The notes: generated by a model from the letters alone, not told the origin. Shown: positions 1-9,869, counted from the stretch's first letter. The stretch is DNA of 64,000 nt from Candidatus Borkfalkia ceftriaxoniphila (GCF_004134775.1 NZ_SDOZ01000002.1:1524005-1588004); one strand, 5' to 3'. Numbers and translations are program-made.

Positions 1-1
1 C

Positions 2-316
2 GACGGCGCGTCCCGCCTGCGCCGCGTGTTCGCCATCGACTTTCCCGCCATTGCGGGCACGGTGTCGATCCTGCTCATCCTCTCCATCGGCAATCTCATC
101 TCGGTGGGCTATGAAAAAGTTTTGCTCATGCAGACGGACGCAAATGTGGGAAAATCTGAAGTGATCATGACTTTCGTCTATAAAAAGGGACTGACGGGCT
201 ACGTCATGCAGGGGTATTCGACGGCGGTCGGACTGTTCAATTCGATCATCAACGTCATTCTTTTGGTCACAGCGAACGCCGTCGCCAAACTGTTCTCCAA
301 GAACACGCTGTTTTGA
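2..316 (+). CDS. LplB-type sugar ABC transporter permease, 3' part
   Basis: This is the C-terminal part of an inner-membrane permease of a carbohydrate importer; the reading frame is open to the window edge, so the 5' end is missing. About 104 residues are visible. They contain a hydrophobic stretch, then a segment with SVGYEKVLLMQ and a last membrane span, which is the usual C-terminus of LplB/YteP-type CUT1 permeases. The stop lies 9 bases before the second permease gene, so the two are probably co-transcribed. No ATPase gene follows. LplABC-type systems commonly borrow a shared MsmX-like ATPase, which would have to lie elsewhere. Confidence 0.88.
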   Translation, partial: DGASRLRRVFAIDFPAIAGTVSILLILSIGNLISVGYEKVLLMQTDANVGKSEVIMTFVYKKGLTGYVMQGYSTAVGLFNSIINVILLVTANAVAKLFSKNTLF

Positions 317-325
317 GGTCGGGGT

Positions 326-1228
326 ATGGAACGAATGAATAAACTGAGCAAAGCCGTCTCAAAGGCAGACAGGATCTACTATATCGTCATCGACACATTT
401 CTCATTCTCATGCTGCTCGCCATTTTGTACCCGCTTTACTTTATCGTCATCGCCTCGATCTCCGATACGGACGCCATCTTTAACGGCGAAGTGTTTCTCT
501 ATCCCATCGGCTTTAATTTGAAAGGGTACGCCGCGCTGTTCGAAAACCGCATGATCTGGACGGGCTATCTCAATACGATCTGGTACACGCTTTTGGGAAC
601 GGCGATCAACATTGCCGTGACCATTCCCGCGGGCTGGGCGATTTCGCGAAAAGAACTCCCGTGGCGGAAGTTTATCACCACGTATTTTATTATAACCATG
701 TTTTTCGGGGGCGGGTTGATCCCTTTTTATCTGCTCGTATCCGATCTGGGGCTTTTGGACAATCCGCTTTCGGTCATTCTGCCGTACGGCGTTTCGGTGT
801 GGAATATGTTTATGGTCAACGCTTTTTATTCGAGCAGCGTGCCGGACGAGATCCTGGAAGCCGCCGAAGTGGACGGTTCGGGGACGATCCGCACCTTTTT
901 CAGCATCGTCATTCCGCTTTCCAAACCCATCATCGCGGTCATGGTGCTCTTCTACGCGGTTGCGCACTGGAACAACTATTTCAGCGCCTTGATCTTTTTG
1001 TCCGAGCAGAAGTATTTCCCTTTGCAACTCGTTCTCAGAGAGATCCTCATCATGACGGAATCGGCGGGCGGCTCGGCTGGCGACGCGGGGACTATTCTCG
1101 AACAGGCGAAACTCGCAAACTCCATCAAATATTCGTCTATTATCGTATCCACGCTGCCCATTCTGGTGCTGTATCCGTTCGTCAGTAAATTTTTCGAAAA
1201 GGGTGTCATGATCGGCGCTCTCAAATAA
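326..1228 (+). CDS. LplC/YtcP-type sugar ABC transporter permease
   Basis: Second permease of the same importer, 300 residues with about six membrane spans. The cytoplasmic loop contains ILEAAEVDGSGTIRTFF (about residues 176-192), the EAA loop that docks the ATPase in binding-protein-dependent importers. The C-terminus KFFEKGVMIGALK is typical of LplC/YtcP proteins. The gene sits between the LplB-type permease and the binding lipoprotein, giving the standard permease-permease-binding protein order. With secreted and intracellular GH32 enzymes downstream, the likely substrate is a fructan oligosaccharide. That substrate is inferred from context only. Confidence 0.92.
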   Translation: MERMNKLSKAVSKADRIYYIVIDTFLILMLLAILYPLYFIVIASISDTDAIFNGEVFLYPIGFNLKGYAALFENRMIWTGYLNTIWYTLLGTAINIAVTIPAGWAISRKELPWRKFITTYFIITMFFGGGLIPFYLLVSDLGLLDNPLSVILPYGVSVWNMFMVNAFYSSSVPDEILEAAEVDGSGTIRTFFSIVIPLSKPIIAVMVLFYAVAHWNNYFSALIFLSEQKYFPLQLVLREILIMTESAGGSAGDAGTILEQAKLANSIKYSSIIVSTLPILVLYPFVSKFFEKGVMIGALK

Positions 1229-1253
1229 ATCGTTTCGGTAAGGAGGTAAAACA

Positions 1254-2924
1254 TTGAAACAAAAAACCTTTGCAAAGATCGCAGGGCTCGTGCTCTCGGC
1301 GGCGCTTCTTTTTTCTGCGGTCGGCTGCGGCGGGAAGGGAAAGACGCAGGACAAGGACTGGGAAACGCTCGGCTATCAATGGGCGGATACGCAAAAACCG
1401 ATCGTAAAGGAAAAAGGGCTCGTCGAATACGAGATCCTTGCGCAGAAAAATTCGCTCACGCCCGACTATAATACGCTGAAAGTATTTCAGGATCTGTACG
1501 ACAAGACAAACGTGGATATTCATTGGAAAAATATTACGGAATCGGCGTACGCCGAGCGAAAGACGCTCATTTTAAGCGATAAGGACAATTGGCCCGACGC
1601 CATCTATCACGCCGGTTTTACTAACGCCGAGGTGGCGCGCTATTCCCGTCGCGGCACGATCCTGCCCATTTCCGATTATCTGGAATATATGCCCAATTTC
1701 AGCGCTATATTGGAGCGCCGCCCCGATATCCGCGCCGCCATCACCTCGTTCGACGGCAAGATCTACTCTCTGCCGCGCATCGACGAAATGGGGCTGACCG
1801 CCAACCCGAACCTTTTATTTATAAACAAAAATTGGTTGAACGCGCTCATCGACAGCGGCGACATCTCCTTTCTGACGCACGCGGACGTTGCGGACGGACT
1901 GCAACTGAATTTGCAGCAGATGAGCGAAATTCTGACGCTGTTCAAAGACAAGGACATGAACGGCAACGGCAAAGACGACGAGATTCCCCTAAGTTTCGTG
2001 TTCAATCACTGGCAAGGCAATCAGACCGATCTGTACGGAGCGTTCGGTGTGCCCGATAATCCCGATCATCTGACCATTATAAACGACAAGGTCGTCTGTA
2101 CGGCGACGGACAAAAAATTTCAGTCGGCTACCAATTTTCTTGCGGATTGGGTCAAACGGGAGATCGTTCCAAAATCGGTGTTCGAAAACAGTCAGGACGC
2201 CTTTCTCGCCAGCGGCAAAGGGATCGAAAAACTCGGTGCGTTCTATTGGTGGGAAAGCGAAACGGTCGTTTCCAATCCCGCAAATTATATTCTGCTGAAT
2301 CCCTTGAAAGGCATGAACGGCGAACAGGTCCTGGGCGTTTCCAACTATCCCGAAATTTCCACGGGCGGTGTGGTGCTCATGAGTACCTGCCCCAACCCCG
2401 AAGTGCTCCTGACTTATTTCGACCGTCATTTCGATCCCGTCGAATCGGCGCAGCTCAATTACGGGCCAATCGGAGTCGTGTATGAAGAGGAGCGCGATGC
2501 CAATGGGAAATTGGTGCAAAAGCCCACGCCCGAGGGTATGACTGCGGACGAGTTCCGTCTGCAAAACGCGCCCATGGGCATCATGTGTCTTACCGAATAC
2601 GAATGGGACAATTACGTGAATATGGAACCGCGCGCGCAGCTTCGTCTGGAGCGTCTGGAGAAATACGCCAATCCGTATAATCCCGACAACGTGCAGCGTA
2701 TTCCCACGCTCAGTTATTCGCTGGAGGAGATCAACGTATTGGCGCAGTACGAGACCAATGTGCGTTCCTATATCATGCAGAATCTGATGAAATGGCTGTT
2801 AAACGGCGGCGTGAACGATGCGGATTTTGCCGCATTCGGCACAAAACTGAACGAAATCGGTTTGCAGAAAGTTCTCGAATGTTATCAGTCGGCGTTCGGG
2901 CGCTATCTTGAAAATCAATCATAA
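1254..2924 (+). CDS. Extracellular sugar-binding lipoprotein (LplA-type)
   Basis: Lipid-anchored solute-binding protein of the importer, 556 residues, the large LplA/YtcQ type. The start is TTG, chosen because AAGGAGGT lies just upstream and it gives a full signal peptide. The signal is followed by a lipobox, SAVGC, at about residue 25. It contains a DKDMNGNGKDDEIPLSF segment, a calcium-loop-like stretch common in this family. The C-terminal part is rich in aromatic residues, as expected of an oligosaccharide binder. It follows the permeases by 25 bases and precedes a second lipoprotein by 18, so it is part of the same operon. Confidence 0.9.
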   Translation: MKQKTFAKIAGLVLSAALLFSAVGCGGKGKTQDKDWETLGYQWADTQKPIVKEKGLVEYEILAQKNSLTPDYNTLKVFQDLYDKTNVDIHWKNITESAYAERKTLILSDKDNWPDAIYHAGFTNAEVARYSRRGTILPISDYLEYMPNFSAILERRPDIRAAITSFDGKIYSLPRIDEMGLTANPNLLFINKNWLNALIDSGDISFLTHADVADGLQLNLQQMSEILTLFKDKDMNGNGKDDEIPLSFVFNHWQGNQTDLYGAFGVPDNPDHLTIINDKVVCTATDKKFQSATNFLADWVKREIVPKSVFENSQDAFLASGKGIEKLGAFYWWESETVVSNPANYILLNPLKGMNGEQVLGVSNYPEISTGGVVLMSTCPNPEVLLTYFDRHFDPVESAQLNYGPIGVVYEEERDANGKLVQKPTPEGMTADEFRLQNAPMGIMCLTEYEWDNYVNMEPRAQLRLERLEKYANPYNPDNVQRIPTLSYSLEEINVLAQYETNVRSYIMQNLMKWLLNGGVNDADFAAFGTKLNEIGLQKVLECYQSAFGRYLENQS

Positions 2925-2942
2925 AAAAGGGGGATTATTCCT

Positions 2943-4703
2943 ATGAAAAAATTTGCGGCGATCTTATCGCTGGTACTGTGCCTCGCTTTTTTTGCGGCAT
3001 GCGGCGAAATCGAAGAAAATACCAAACCCGTCATCAGCGGATTTGCGGATACGTACACGGTGAAAGCGGGAGAAGAGTTCGACGCTTTACAGGGCGTGAG
3101 CGCGTTCGACAAGGAGGACGGCGACCTGACCGACAAGATCGTGGTTTCGTCTATGCCCGAAGTCGAGTTTCGCGGCGGCAAGGCGGTATTCGCGCAGGAG
3201 GGCAGTTACGATATTATATACAGCGTGACGGACAGCGGAAAACTGAAGACGGAAGAGTTTGCCGCGCTTACGGTGACGGCAGCGGACGCGGTGGAAACGC
3301 TTTACCACACATTTGATTTTTCCAAGAGTTCGGCGGAAATCGGCCGCGGCGGCTGGGACGTCACGCTTGCGGGAGCGGGTGCGGCGACCGTAAATCTGCG
3401 GGAAGGGCTGTTATACGCCGACGTGACTGCGGGCGGCGCGGGTGCGGGCGAGGTCATTTTGCAAAAGACCGATTTCGCAGTGGAGGCAGGCGCGTCGTAC
3501 GACGTTAGACTGTATCTCGGCGCGACGGCAAACCTCAATGTCCTGACCGCGGTGCAGAATGCGGACGGCGTCAACGTGGATACCACGTTCCGCAGCGTCG
3601 AATTGACGGATTCCGTGCAGATCGTGACCATGACCTTTAAAGCCGATACGACGGCGGACAATATGAAGATCGTCGTCTATATGGGCGGCGGCGCGGGCGC
3701 GTACGGCGTGTATCTGGAGAAGGCGGAGATCTATTCTTCCACGGGCGTGGAAAATCTGACCGAAGTGTATAAGCAGGACTTTTCCGACGCGGCGGTGATG
3801 AACGGCGTTGCCAACACCGCTTTCGACGAAGTGAGCGTGCTTTCCCTTTCCGAAGGGAAGTTAAAGGTGGAGATCCCGAATTATCCCGAAAACCGCGAGG
3901 AAGTATGGCTCAGAAGTTTTTCCGTCGCGACCGATCTCGATCTGAAAGAGGGCTCCTCGTACCGCGTGACGGCGAGTGTCACGGCGACGGCGGCGCAGAC
4001 CTATTATATCAACTATGAAAACGCGGAATTAGCCTTCGAAAGCCGCGCGGGACAGAACGGCGGCACTTGGGCTGTGGGCGGCAACGCTCTTTCCGTGGAT
4101 TTTACCGCGAGCAAAGACCTCGAAAATATGTCGTTCCATTTTCAACTCGGAAAGGCGCCCGCGGAAACGGCTTCCAACGTCATTACCATCGATAATTTGA
4201 AAGTGGAGGAGATCACTTCCGTTCCAGACACGGTCAAAGAAACGACGCGCTTTATGCCCTACGGCGAAAATACCGGTTACGACGTATTCAACGGTTCGGA
4301 CGATACGAGCGGCAAATTCGACGGTACGGGGCGCATCTATACGGACGGCGGCGCGCTGCACTATATCGTCAGCAATGTGGGCAGCGTGGATTATTACAAC
4401 AAGGTGATCTTCCGCCTCGAACTCGAAGAAATGGCGACCTATAAATTCGTGTTCAAAGCCAAGGCCGACAAGGAAGTCAAGGGCGCGTTTCTCGTCAATC
4501 TGACCAACGGCGCGTACGATCCCATCGCGCTCGCGTTCCCCGTGCTCACGACAGAAGCGCAGGAGTTTACCGTGCTTGCGACAAGGGACGTGCTTTTGGA
4601 TAATTCTTACGATATCATTTACCAGTGCGGCGGCGCGGACAACGCGGGCAAAGGCGCGCTGCATATCGAAATCAGCGATTTCAGAGTGTATAAGATCGCA
4701 TAG
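2943..4703 (+). CDS. Surface lipoprotein with Ig-like and carbohydrate-binding-like modules
   Basis: 586-residue exported lipoprotein (lipobox FFAAC near residue 20). Residues about 28-105 look like a DUF5011/bacterial Ig-like domain, with AFDKEDGDLTDKI followed by GSYDIIYSVTD. The rest reads as about three beta-sandwich units of the CBM4/9-like kind at roughly 115-260, 275-430 and 435-586, with recurring YDVRLYLGA, YRVTASV and YKFVFKAKA strands. No catalytic motif is visible. Between the binding protein and a surface GH32, the likely role is holding or presenting polysaccharide at the cell surface. Domain assignments are by eye and the ligand is unknown. Confidence 0.72.
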   Translation: MKKFAAILSLVLCLAFFAACGEIEENTKPVISGFADTYTVKAGEEFDALQGVSAFDKEDGDLTDKIVVSSMPEVEFRGGKAVFAQEGSYDIIYSVTDSGKLKTEEFAALTVTAADAVETLYHTFDFSKSSAEIGRGGWDVTLAGAGAATVNLREGLLYADVTAGGAGAGEVILQKTDFAVEAGASYDVRLYLGATANLNVLTAVQNADGVNVDTTFRSVELTDSVQIVTMTFKADTTADNMKIVVYMGGGAGAYGVYLEKAEIYSSTGVENLTEVYKQDFSDAAVMNGVANTAFDEVSVLSLSEGKLKVEIPNYPENREEVWLRSFSVATDLDLKEGSSYRVTASVTATAAQTYYINYENAELAFESRAGQNGGTWAVGGNALSVDFTASKDLENMSFHFQLGKAPAETASNVITIDNLKVEEITSVPDTVKETTRFMPYGENTGYDVFNGSDDTSGKFDGTGRIYTDGGALHYIVSNVGSVDYYNKVIFRLELEEMATYKFVFKAKADKEVKGAFLVNLTNGAYDPIALAFPVLTTEAQEFTVLATRDVLLDNSYDIIYQCGGADNAGKGALHIEISDFRVYKIA

Positions 4704-4714
4704 CGGAGATACCG

Positions 4715-6223
4715 ATGATCAGAAAAATTCTTGCGCTCGCGCTCTGCGCGGCGGTGGGGCTGGGCTGCTGCTCCCTCGCCGCCTGCGCGAAACCGCACAA
4801 AGAGGATTACGAGCAGGGGAATATAAATTTATTTCCCAAACCCGCCGAAGGGTACGCGGGCGACCCCATTCCCTTTTATGACGGCGAAAATCTCAACGTG
4901 TACTATATCCACGACGCGCGCGGCTGGAACGAGGGCTATTTTCATCCCTGGAATCTGTTCCGCACGAAAAATTATACCGAGTGGGAAGATAAGGGGCGCG
5001 TCATCGAGGGCAACTTCAACGACAAAGCCAATCAGGATTACGGCATCGGCACGGGCACCGTTCTCGAAGGCCGCGACGGGCGGTATCACGCCTTTTACAC
5101 GGGCTGGAACGGCTACCCCGAAGCGGACGTGGAGTATAGCGAAAAGGTGCAGCACGCCGTATCCGACGACCTTTTGAACTGGACGAAAATCCCCGAGGAC
5201 GGATTTTACGGCGGCGTGGACGATTTCCGCGATCCGCACGTGGTGTGGGTGGAGGAAGAGAACCGCTACTGGATGCTCGTTTCCACCTGGCGCGGACAGG
5301 GCGACTGGACGGCTGTGCTGAAACTCTATACGTCTTCCGATCTGAAAACGTGGGAATACGGCGGCGTGTACTACGACGACGCGGTCAACGGCGACTTTAT
5401 GGAGTGTCCCACCCTTCTTCGGTACAACGGTTATTGGTATCTCTCCTATTTTCAGAAAGCGGTGGACGGCACGAACGCGCGCGTCACGCGCTACGTCTAT
5501 AAAAAGAACCTTTCCGACGAATGGATCCGTCCCGAAACGGACTGTTTCGACGGCGCGGGGCTGTCCGCGGCAAGGCTGGTGCAGTGCGGCGACCGTCTGA
5601 TCACGGTGGGCTGGATCGGTACGAAAATCTCCGATTACGACGCGGGACAGTTTACCTGGGCGGGAAATCTCGCTCTGCACGAATTGAAACAGCGCGCCGA
5701 CGGCACGTTATACGTCGTGCCCGTGCGGGAGCGGGCAGAAGCGCTCGCGCACGAAACGGCGTACGAGACTGCCTACAAGGGCGACGCCGTCGAATATCAA
5801 ATCGGCAGCGCGCGGTTTGCAAAGTCGCCGCGCTATCAATATCTTCTGTTCGAACCCGTCAAAAAGGGCGCGTTGAAACTGGATTTTACGCTGGAAGCCG
5901 AAGATAAGGCGGGGCTGACCTTTGCGCGCGGCGTATCGGGCTACGGCGAAGTATGCGTTGAATTCGACGTGAAGGCGGGGCTTTTGTCCTTTTACAACAC
6001 CAAACCGACGCTGACGCAGACGGCGCCCTCGCAGGCGTTCGTAAAACTGCCGAATGCGGACAAATTCGAATGCGAACTCTATATGCAGGGGGAATGTCTC
6101 ACTCTGTACGTGAACGGGGAGATCGCTCTTTCAACGAGGATCTACAATTTGACAGGTTACGGTTTCGGCTTCTACGCCGCGGGCGAAGGGGCGAAATTTT
6201 CCGATATCCGATTTTATGACTGA
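4715..6223 (+). CDS. Surface-anchored GH32 glycosidase (fructan-active)
   Basis: 502-residue lipoprotein (lipobox LAAC, Cys24) with a five-bladed GH32 catalytic domain and a C-terminal beta-sandwich (about 350-502). The three acidic positions of GH32 are present: D50 in GDPIPF (nucleophile), D173 in FRDP (transition-state stabiliser) and E230 in MECP (acid/base). The first motif departs from the usual NDPNG, so this is a divergent subfamily and its linkage preference (inulin, levan or other) cannot be read from sequence. Its place after the binding proteins and before a fructokinase supports extracellular release of fructose or short fructans. Confidence 0.85.
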   Translation: MIRKILALALCAAVGLGCCSLAACAKPHKEDYEQGNINLFPKPAEGYAGDPIPFYDGENLNVYYIHDARGWNEGYFHPWNLFRTKNYTEWEDKGRVIEGNFNDKANQDYGIGTGTVLEGRDGRYHAFYTGWNGYPEADVEYSEKVQHAVSDDLLNWTKIPEDGFYGGVDDFRDPHVVWVEEENRYWMLVSTWRGQGDWTAVLKLYTSSDLKTWEYGGVYYDDAVNGDFMECPTLLRYNGYWYLSYFQKAVDGTNARVTRYVYKKNLSDEWIRPETDCFDGAGLSAARLVQCGDRLITVGWIGTKISDYDAGQFTWAGNLALHELKQRADGTLYVVPVRERAEALAHETAYETAYKGDAVEYQIGSARFAKSPRYQYLLFEPVKKGALKLDFTLEAEDKAGLTFARGVSGYGEVCVEFDVKAGLLSFYNTKPTLTQTAPSQAFVKLPNADKFECELYMQGECLTLYVNGEIALSTRIYNLTGYGFGFYAAGEGAKFSDIRFYD

Positions 6224-6233
6224 GGTAAAAACC

Positions 6234-7235
6234 ATGACTATGCGTGAAAAGATCAGGGCGTCTATCGCCCACAGAAACGTTGATTTCGTGCCGATAAACG
6301 TGGAAACGACCGCGGGTTTCGAGAAAAATCTCGCCGCCGTCGTAGGCGAAAAAAACGTGGACGCGGCGCTCGGCAATCATATGCTGCGCAAAAAGTACAA
6401 GCGCAACAAAAAACTCGAAAACGGCGACGAACTCGACTTGTTCGGCGTAACCTGGCAAACCTCCAAGGACGGCGGCGACGTGGGTATCGTCAAGACGTAT
6501 CCATTGGAACATTGTGAATTGGAAGATTATGCGTTTCCTGCGGTCTGCGAAGATCTGGCGGAACAGACGCTCGCCGCGCTGGAAGCGGAAAAGGAGCGCT
6601 ATACCATGTTTTCCATCACGATGGGCTTTTTCGAGCGCGCATGGAGCCTCTGCGGTATGGAAAATCTGCTGTGCGACATGATTTTGGAACCCGAAAAGGC
6701 GGAACGCGTATTCGACGGCATCTACGAGCATCACGACAAACTGCTGGATATAATTCTGAAGCGCGATTTCGACGCCGTCTATTTCGGGGACGACTGGGGG
6801 CAGCAGAACGGTTTGATCATGGGGCCCGAGATGTGGCGCAAGTTTATCAAGCCGAAGGTCGGTAAACTGTTTTCCAAGATCAAGGCGGCGGGCAAACAGA
6901 TCGTATTGCATTCGTGCGGCGATCTTCGGGAGATCCTCGGCGAGGTCATCGATATGGGCGTGGACGTTTATAACACCGTACAGCCCGAGATCTATTCTTT
7001 AAAAGATCTGAAAAAAGAATACGGCAAAGATCTCACCTTTTACGGCGGGATCAGCACCCAGCAGTTTCTGCCCTTTGCAGACGTCAAAGAAGTGCGGGAA
7101 AAGACGAAAGAGGTGCTCGACGTCATGATGCGGGGCGGCGGCTACATTTTATCGCCCACGCACGCGGTAACGCCCGATATTCCCGTGGAAAACGTGCTCG
7201 CGCTCGTGGAAACGGGCAGAGAATATTTTAAGTAG
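6234..7235 (+). CDS. UroD/MtaA-like protein of unknown substrate
   Basis: Uroporphyrinogen decarboxylase-superfamily TIM barrel, 333 residues. I start it at ATG 6234, which has GAGGT 7 bases upstream; an in-frame ATG at 6216 overlaps the previous gene and lacks a site. The C-terminal half has HSCGD, then YNTVQPE and FYGGIST, resembling the zinc-binding Cys/His arrangement of MtaA/MtbA methyltransferases more than true haem-pathway UroD. No haem genes are nearby. It lies inside the fructan operon between a GH32 and a fructokinase. Such UroD-like proteins recur near Clostridial sugar ABC transporters, but a function is not established here. Confidence 0.82.
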   Translation: MTMREKIRASIAHRNVDFVPINVETTAGFEKNLAAVVGEKNVDAALGNHMLRKKYKRNKKLENGDELDLFGVTWQTSKDGGDVGIVKTYPLEHCELEDYAFPAVCEDLAEQTLAALEAEKERYTMFSITMGFFERAWSLCGMENLLCDMILEPEKAERVFDGIYEHHDKLLDIILKRDFDAVYFGDDWGQQNGLIMGPEMWRKFIKPKVGKLFSKIKAAGKQIVLHSCGDLREILGEVIDMGVDVYNTVQPEIYSLKDLKKEYGKDLTFYGGISTQQFLPFADVKEVREKTKEVLDVMMRGGGYILSPTHAVTPDIPVENVLALVETGREYFK

Positions 7236-7244
7236 AGGATCGCT

Positions 7245-8195
7245 ATGAAAAAAATCAGGGCGCTTTCGGTGGGCGCGGTGCTTTGGGACGTTATCAACGA
7301 GAAGGAATACATCGGCGGCGCGCCCTTCAACGTGGCGGTCAACTTAAAAAGGTTGGGCGCGGAAAGCGCGTTCGTCACCTGCGTGGGGCGCGACGCGCGC
7401 GGCGACAGGGCGCTGGAAAAAATCCGTGAGTACGGCGTACATTCGTTCGCGCAGCGGGACGAAAGATTTGCGACGGGCGTCGCGGAGGCGGTCTTGGACG
7501 AGACGGGCAGCGCGACTTACCGCATCCCCCGCGCAGCGTTCGACGAAATCCAGATCGGCAAAGAAGATCTGGCGGCGCTGAACGCGTATGCGCCCGATCT
7601 GGTGTGTTTCGGCTCGTTCGAGCAGCGGTTTCCGCGTTCCCGCGCCTCCGTTCAGAGCATTTTACAAAACGTGAAAGCGGACTGCGTATTTTTCGACGTC
7701 AATATCCGCATGGATTTCGCGGAAAAGGAAGTGATCGGATTTTCGCTGCAAGCGTGCGACGTACTGAAACTGAACGAGGACGAATGCGCGCTTTTGGGGA
7801 AATTACTTTACGGGAAAGATCTTTGCGTCCGATCGTTCTGCCGCCGCGTTGCAAAGGATCACGATATCCAAACGGTTCTCGTGACGCTGGGCGCGAAGGG
7901 GTGTTTCGTCTATACCCGCGGCGGGGAGAGGCATATCGAATCCGCTCCTTCGTCGGGCGGAGATACCATCGGCGCGGGCGACGCGTTTTCGGCGGCGTTT
8001 CTGTACGCCTACCTTTCGGGGAAGGACGCCTTCACGGCGGCGCACTGCGGAAATGTTTTGGGCGCGTTCGTGGCGGCGAATACGGGCGCTCTGCCCGCGT
8101 TTTCCCGCACTGTCACGCACACTTTACATAGCATAATCGACGGAGAGGAGACATCATGGCGGAAAGAATTTTCAGCATCGGAAAAAAATATCTGA
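7245..8195 (+). CDS. PfkB-family fructokinase
   Basis: Cytoplasmic sugar kinase of 316 residues, most like bacterial fructokinases that convert fructose to fructose 6-phosphate. The N-terminal substrate motif GGAPFNVAVNLKRLG and the C-terminal GAGDAF with catalytic Asp246 are both present. It begins 9 bases after the UroD-like gene. Its last 40 bases overlap the start of the intracellular GH32 gene in another frame, implying translational coupling. Flanked by two GH32 enzymes, fructose is the most likely substrate. Confidence 0.88.
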   Translation: MKKIRALSVGAVLWDVINEKEYIGGAPFNVAVNLKRLGAESAFVTCVGRDARGDRALEKIREYGVHSFAQRDERFATGVAEAVLDETGSATYRIPRAAFDEIQIGKEDLAALNAYAPDLVCFGSFEQRFPRSRASVQSILQNVKADCVFFDVNIRMDFAEKEVIGFSLQACDVLKLNEDECALLGKLLYGKDLCVRSFCRRVAKDHDIQTVLVTLGAKGCFVYTRGGERHIESAPSSGGDTIGAGDAFSAAFLYAYLSGKDAFTAAHCGNVLGAFVAANTGALPAFSRTVTHTLHSIIDGEETSWRKEFSASEKNI

Positions 8196-9778
8196 TTTTT
8201 CCCATCGGCGGCAACGCGGTCGCGGTCAACGTACTGTTATCGTGCAACGGAGAATCTCTGTACGATCTCGATCTGCGGCTTTGCGATAGGCCCGATTTTA
8301 TCGCATGGCTGGACGCGGAGCGGTTTATCGGAAAAAATCTGTGTTTTTCCCTTGCGGGAAACGCCGTACTTTTGGATCTGATAGAAGAGAGCGATTCGCT
8401 GCCCGAGGGCGTGTATCGGGAAGAACTACGACCGCAACTGCATTATACGCCTATGCGCGGCTGGGTGAACGATCCTAACGGGCTGGTCTATGCTGGCGGC
8501 AAATATCATCTTTTTTACCAGCATAATCCGTACGACGTGCGCTGGGGCAATATGCACTGGGGGCACGCGTGCTCGGAAGATCTGATCCATTGGGAAGAGG
8601 CGGGTGAGGCGCTTTATCCCGACAAAGACGGCACCATGTTTTCGGGCTGCGGCGTAAACGATACGCAAAACGTCAGCGGTCTCGGCACCGAAAAAGAGCC
8701 GCCGCTCTTGCTTTACTATACTGCCGCAGGCGGCACGAACCGCCTTTCCGCGGGCAAAGCGTTTACGATCTGTCTCGCGTATTCCCTCGACGGCGGAAAG
8801 ACATTCGAAAAATACGCTCAAAATCCCGTATTGCCCAACGTTACATACGGCAACCGCGATCCCAAAGTGATCTATCACGCGCCCACGAAAAAGTGGATCA
8901 TGGCGCTGTTCATGGACGGATACCGTTTCGATTTTTTTTCGTCGGACGATCTTTTAAACTGGAAATTCGAGTCGGAGGAGATTTTTCCGCCGCTCAACGA
9001 GTGCCCCGACCTGTTCGAACTGGAAGGTACGGGAAAGTGGGTCATGCTGGCGGGCGCCGATTACTGGGGCGATCACAGTGTGGGAAAATACTATATCGGC
9101 GCCTTTGACGGGCATCGGTTTTGTAAGGAAGACGGCCCGTATCCGATCGATTTCGGCAAGGATTTCTATTCGTTGCAGACCTTCGAGGGGGATCCGTGCG
9201 GCCGCCGTATCCTCATGGGCTGGCGCACGCAAAATTTTTATTTGCCCGAACGCAACGGCATGCCGTTCAACGGCGAGTTTTCCCTGCCCACCCGAATCTC
9301 GCCTTGCGAGATCGACGGCAAACTGCGCCTTGCGCGCTATCCTGTTGAGGAATTTTTCAAAATACCCGCCTCGCGGGAATGGGAGTGCGTTTTGGGCGCG
9401 GTGAGCGCGGAAAAGCGCGACGAACGCATTTTAAAGCCTTTCGACGCGCGATGTCTGTCGATTTTGCTTGAAGCCGAATTCGACTGCCACGCCATTCTGG
9501 AACTGGATTTCGGCGGCGAACTCGTGCGATATCACAGCGAAACACAGATTTTGCAGGCGTTCGGCGTCAATACCAAAGTGCCTCTCGAATCGGGTAAACT
9601 CAGCCTTTTAGCAATACGCGACAGTATGAGCCTGGAACTGTACGCGCAAGGGGGCAAATACCCCGTCTGCGGCTACATTTTCCCTCGAAACGACGAAAAT
9701 TCCGCGACCTTGTACCGCGGCGCGCTGCGCGCCTGCGAAATGCAAGTCAGGATATTGCGGAGCGTCTGGATAAAATAA
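8156..9778 (+). CDS. Intracellular GH32 beta-fructosidase
   Basis: 540-residue enzyme without a signal peptide, so cytoplasmic. All GH32 hallmarks are canonical: WVNDPNG with nucleophile Asp106, NRDP with Asp235, and ECPD with Glu282. An N-terminal extension of about 85 residues precedes the catalytic start (LHYTPMRGWVNDPNG) and looks like a small beta-rich domain. A C-terminal beta-sandwich follows residue 400. The ATG has GGAGAGG upstream within the fructokinase gene. It probably hydrolyses imported fructo-oligosaccharides, sucrose or sucrose 6-phosphate, feeding the fructokinase. The exact substrate is not decided by sequence. Confidence 0.9.
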   Translation: MAERIFSIGKKYLIFPIGGNAVAVNVLLSCNGESLYDLDLRLCDRPDFIAWLDAERFIGKNLCFSLAGNAVLLDLIEESDSLPEGVYREELRPQLHYTPMRGWVNDPNGLVYAGGKYHLFYQHNPYDVRWGNMHWGHACSEDLIHWEEAGEALYPDKDGTMFSGCGVNDTQNVSGLGTEKEPPLLLYYTAAGGTNRLSAGKAFTICLAYSLDGGKTFEKYAQNPVLPNVTYGNRDPKVIYHAPTKKWIMALFMDGYRFDFFSSDDLLNWKFESEEIFPPLNECPDLFELEGTGKWVMLAGADYWGDHSVGKYYIGAFDGHRFCKEDGPYPIDFGKDFYSLQTFEGDPCGRRILMGWRTQNFYLPERNGMPFNGEFSLPTRISPCEIDGKLRLARYPVEEFFKIPASREWECVLGAVSAEKRDERILKPFDARCLSILLEAEFDCHAILELDFGGELVRYHSETQILQAFGVNTKVPLESGKLSLLAIRDSMSLELYAQGGKYPVCGYIFPRNDENSATLYRGALRACEMQVRILRSVWIK

Positions 9779-9869
9779 TCGCCGCGATCTGTCATCGGAG
9801 CGCACAAAAAGTCAAGAACTTTTCGAGGAAACGTGTTATAATCATCGTATACGGAAGGAGATTTACCGA

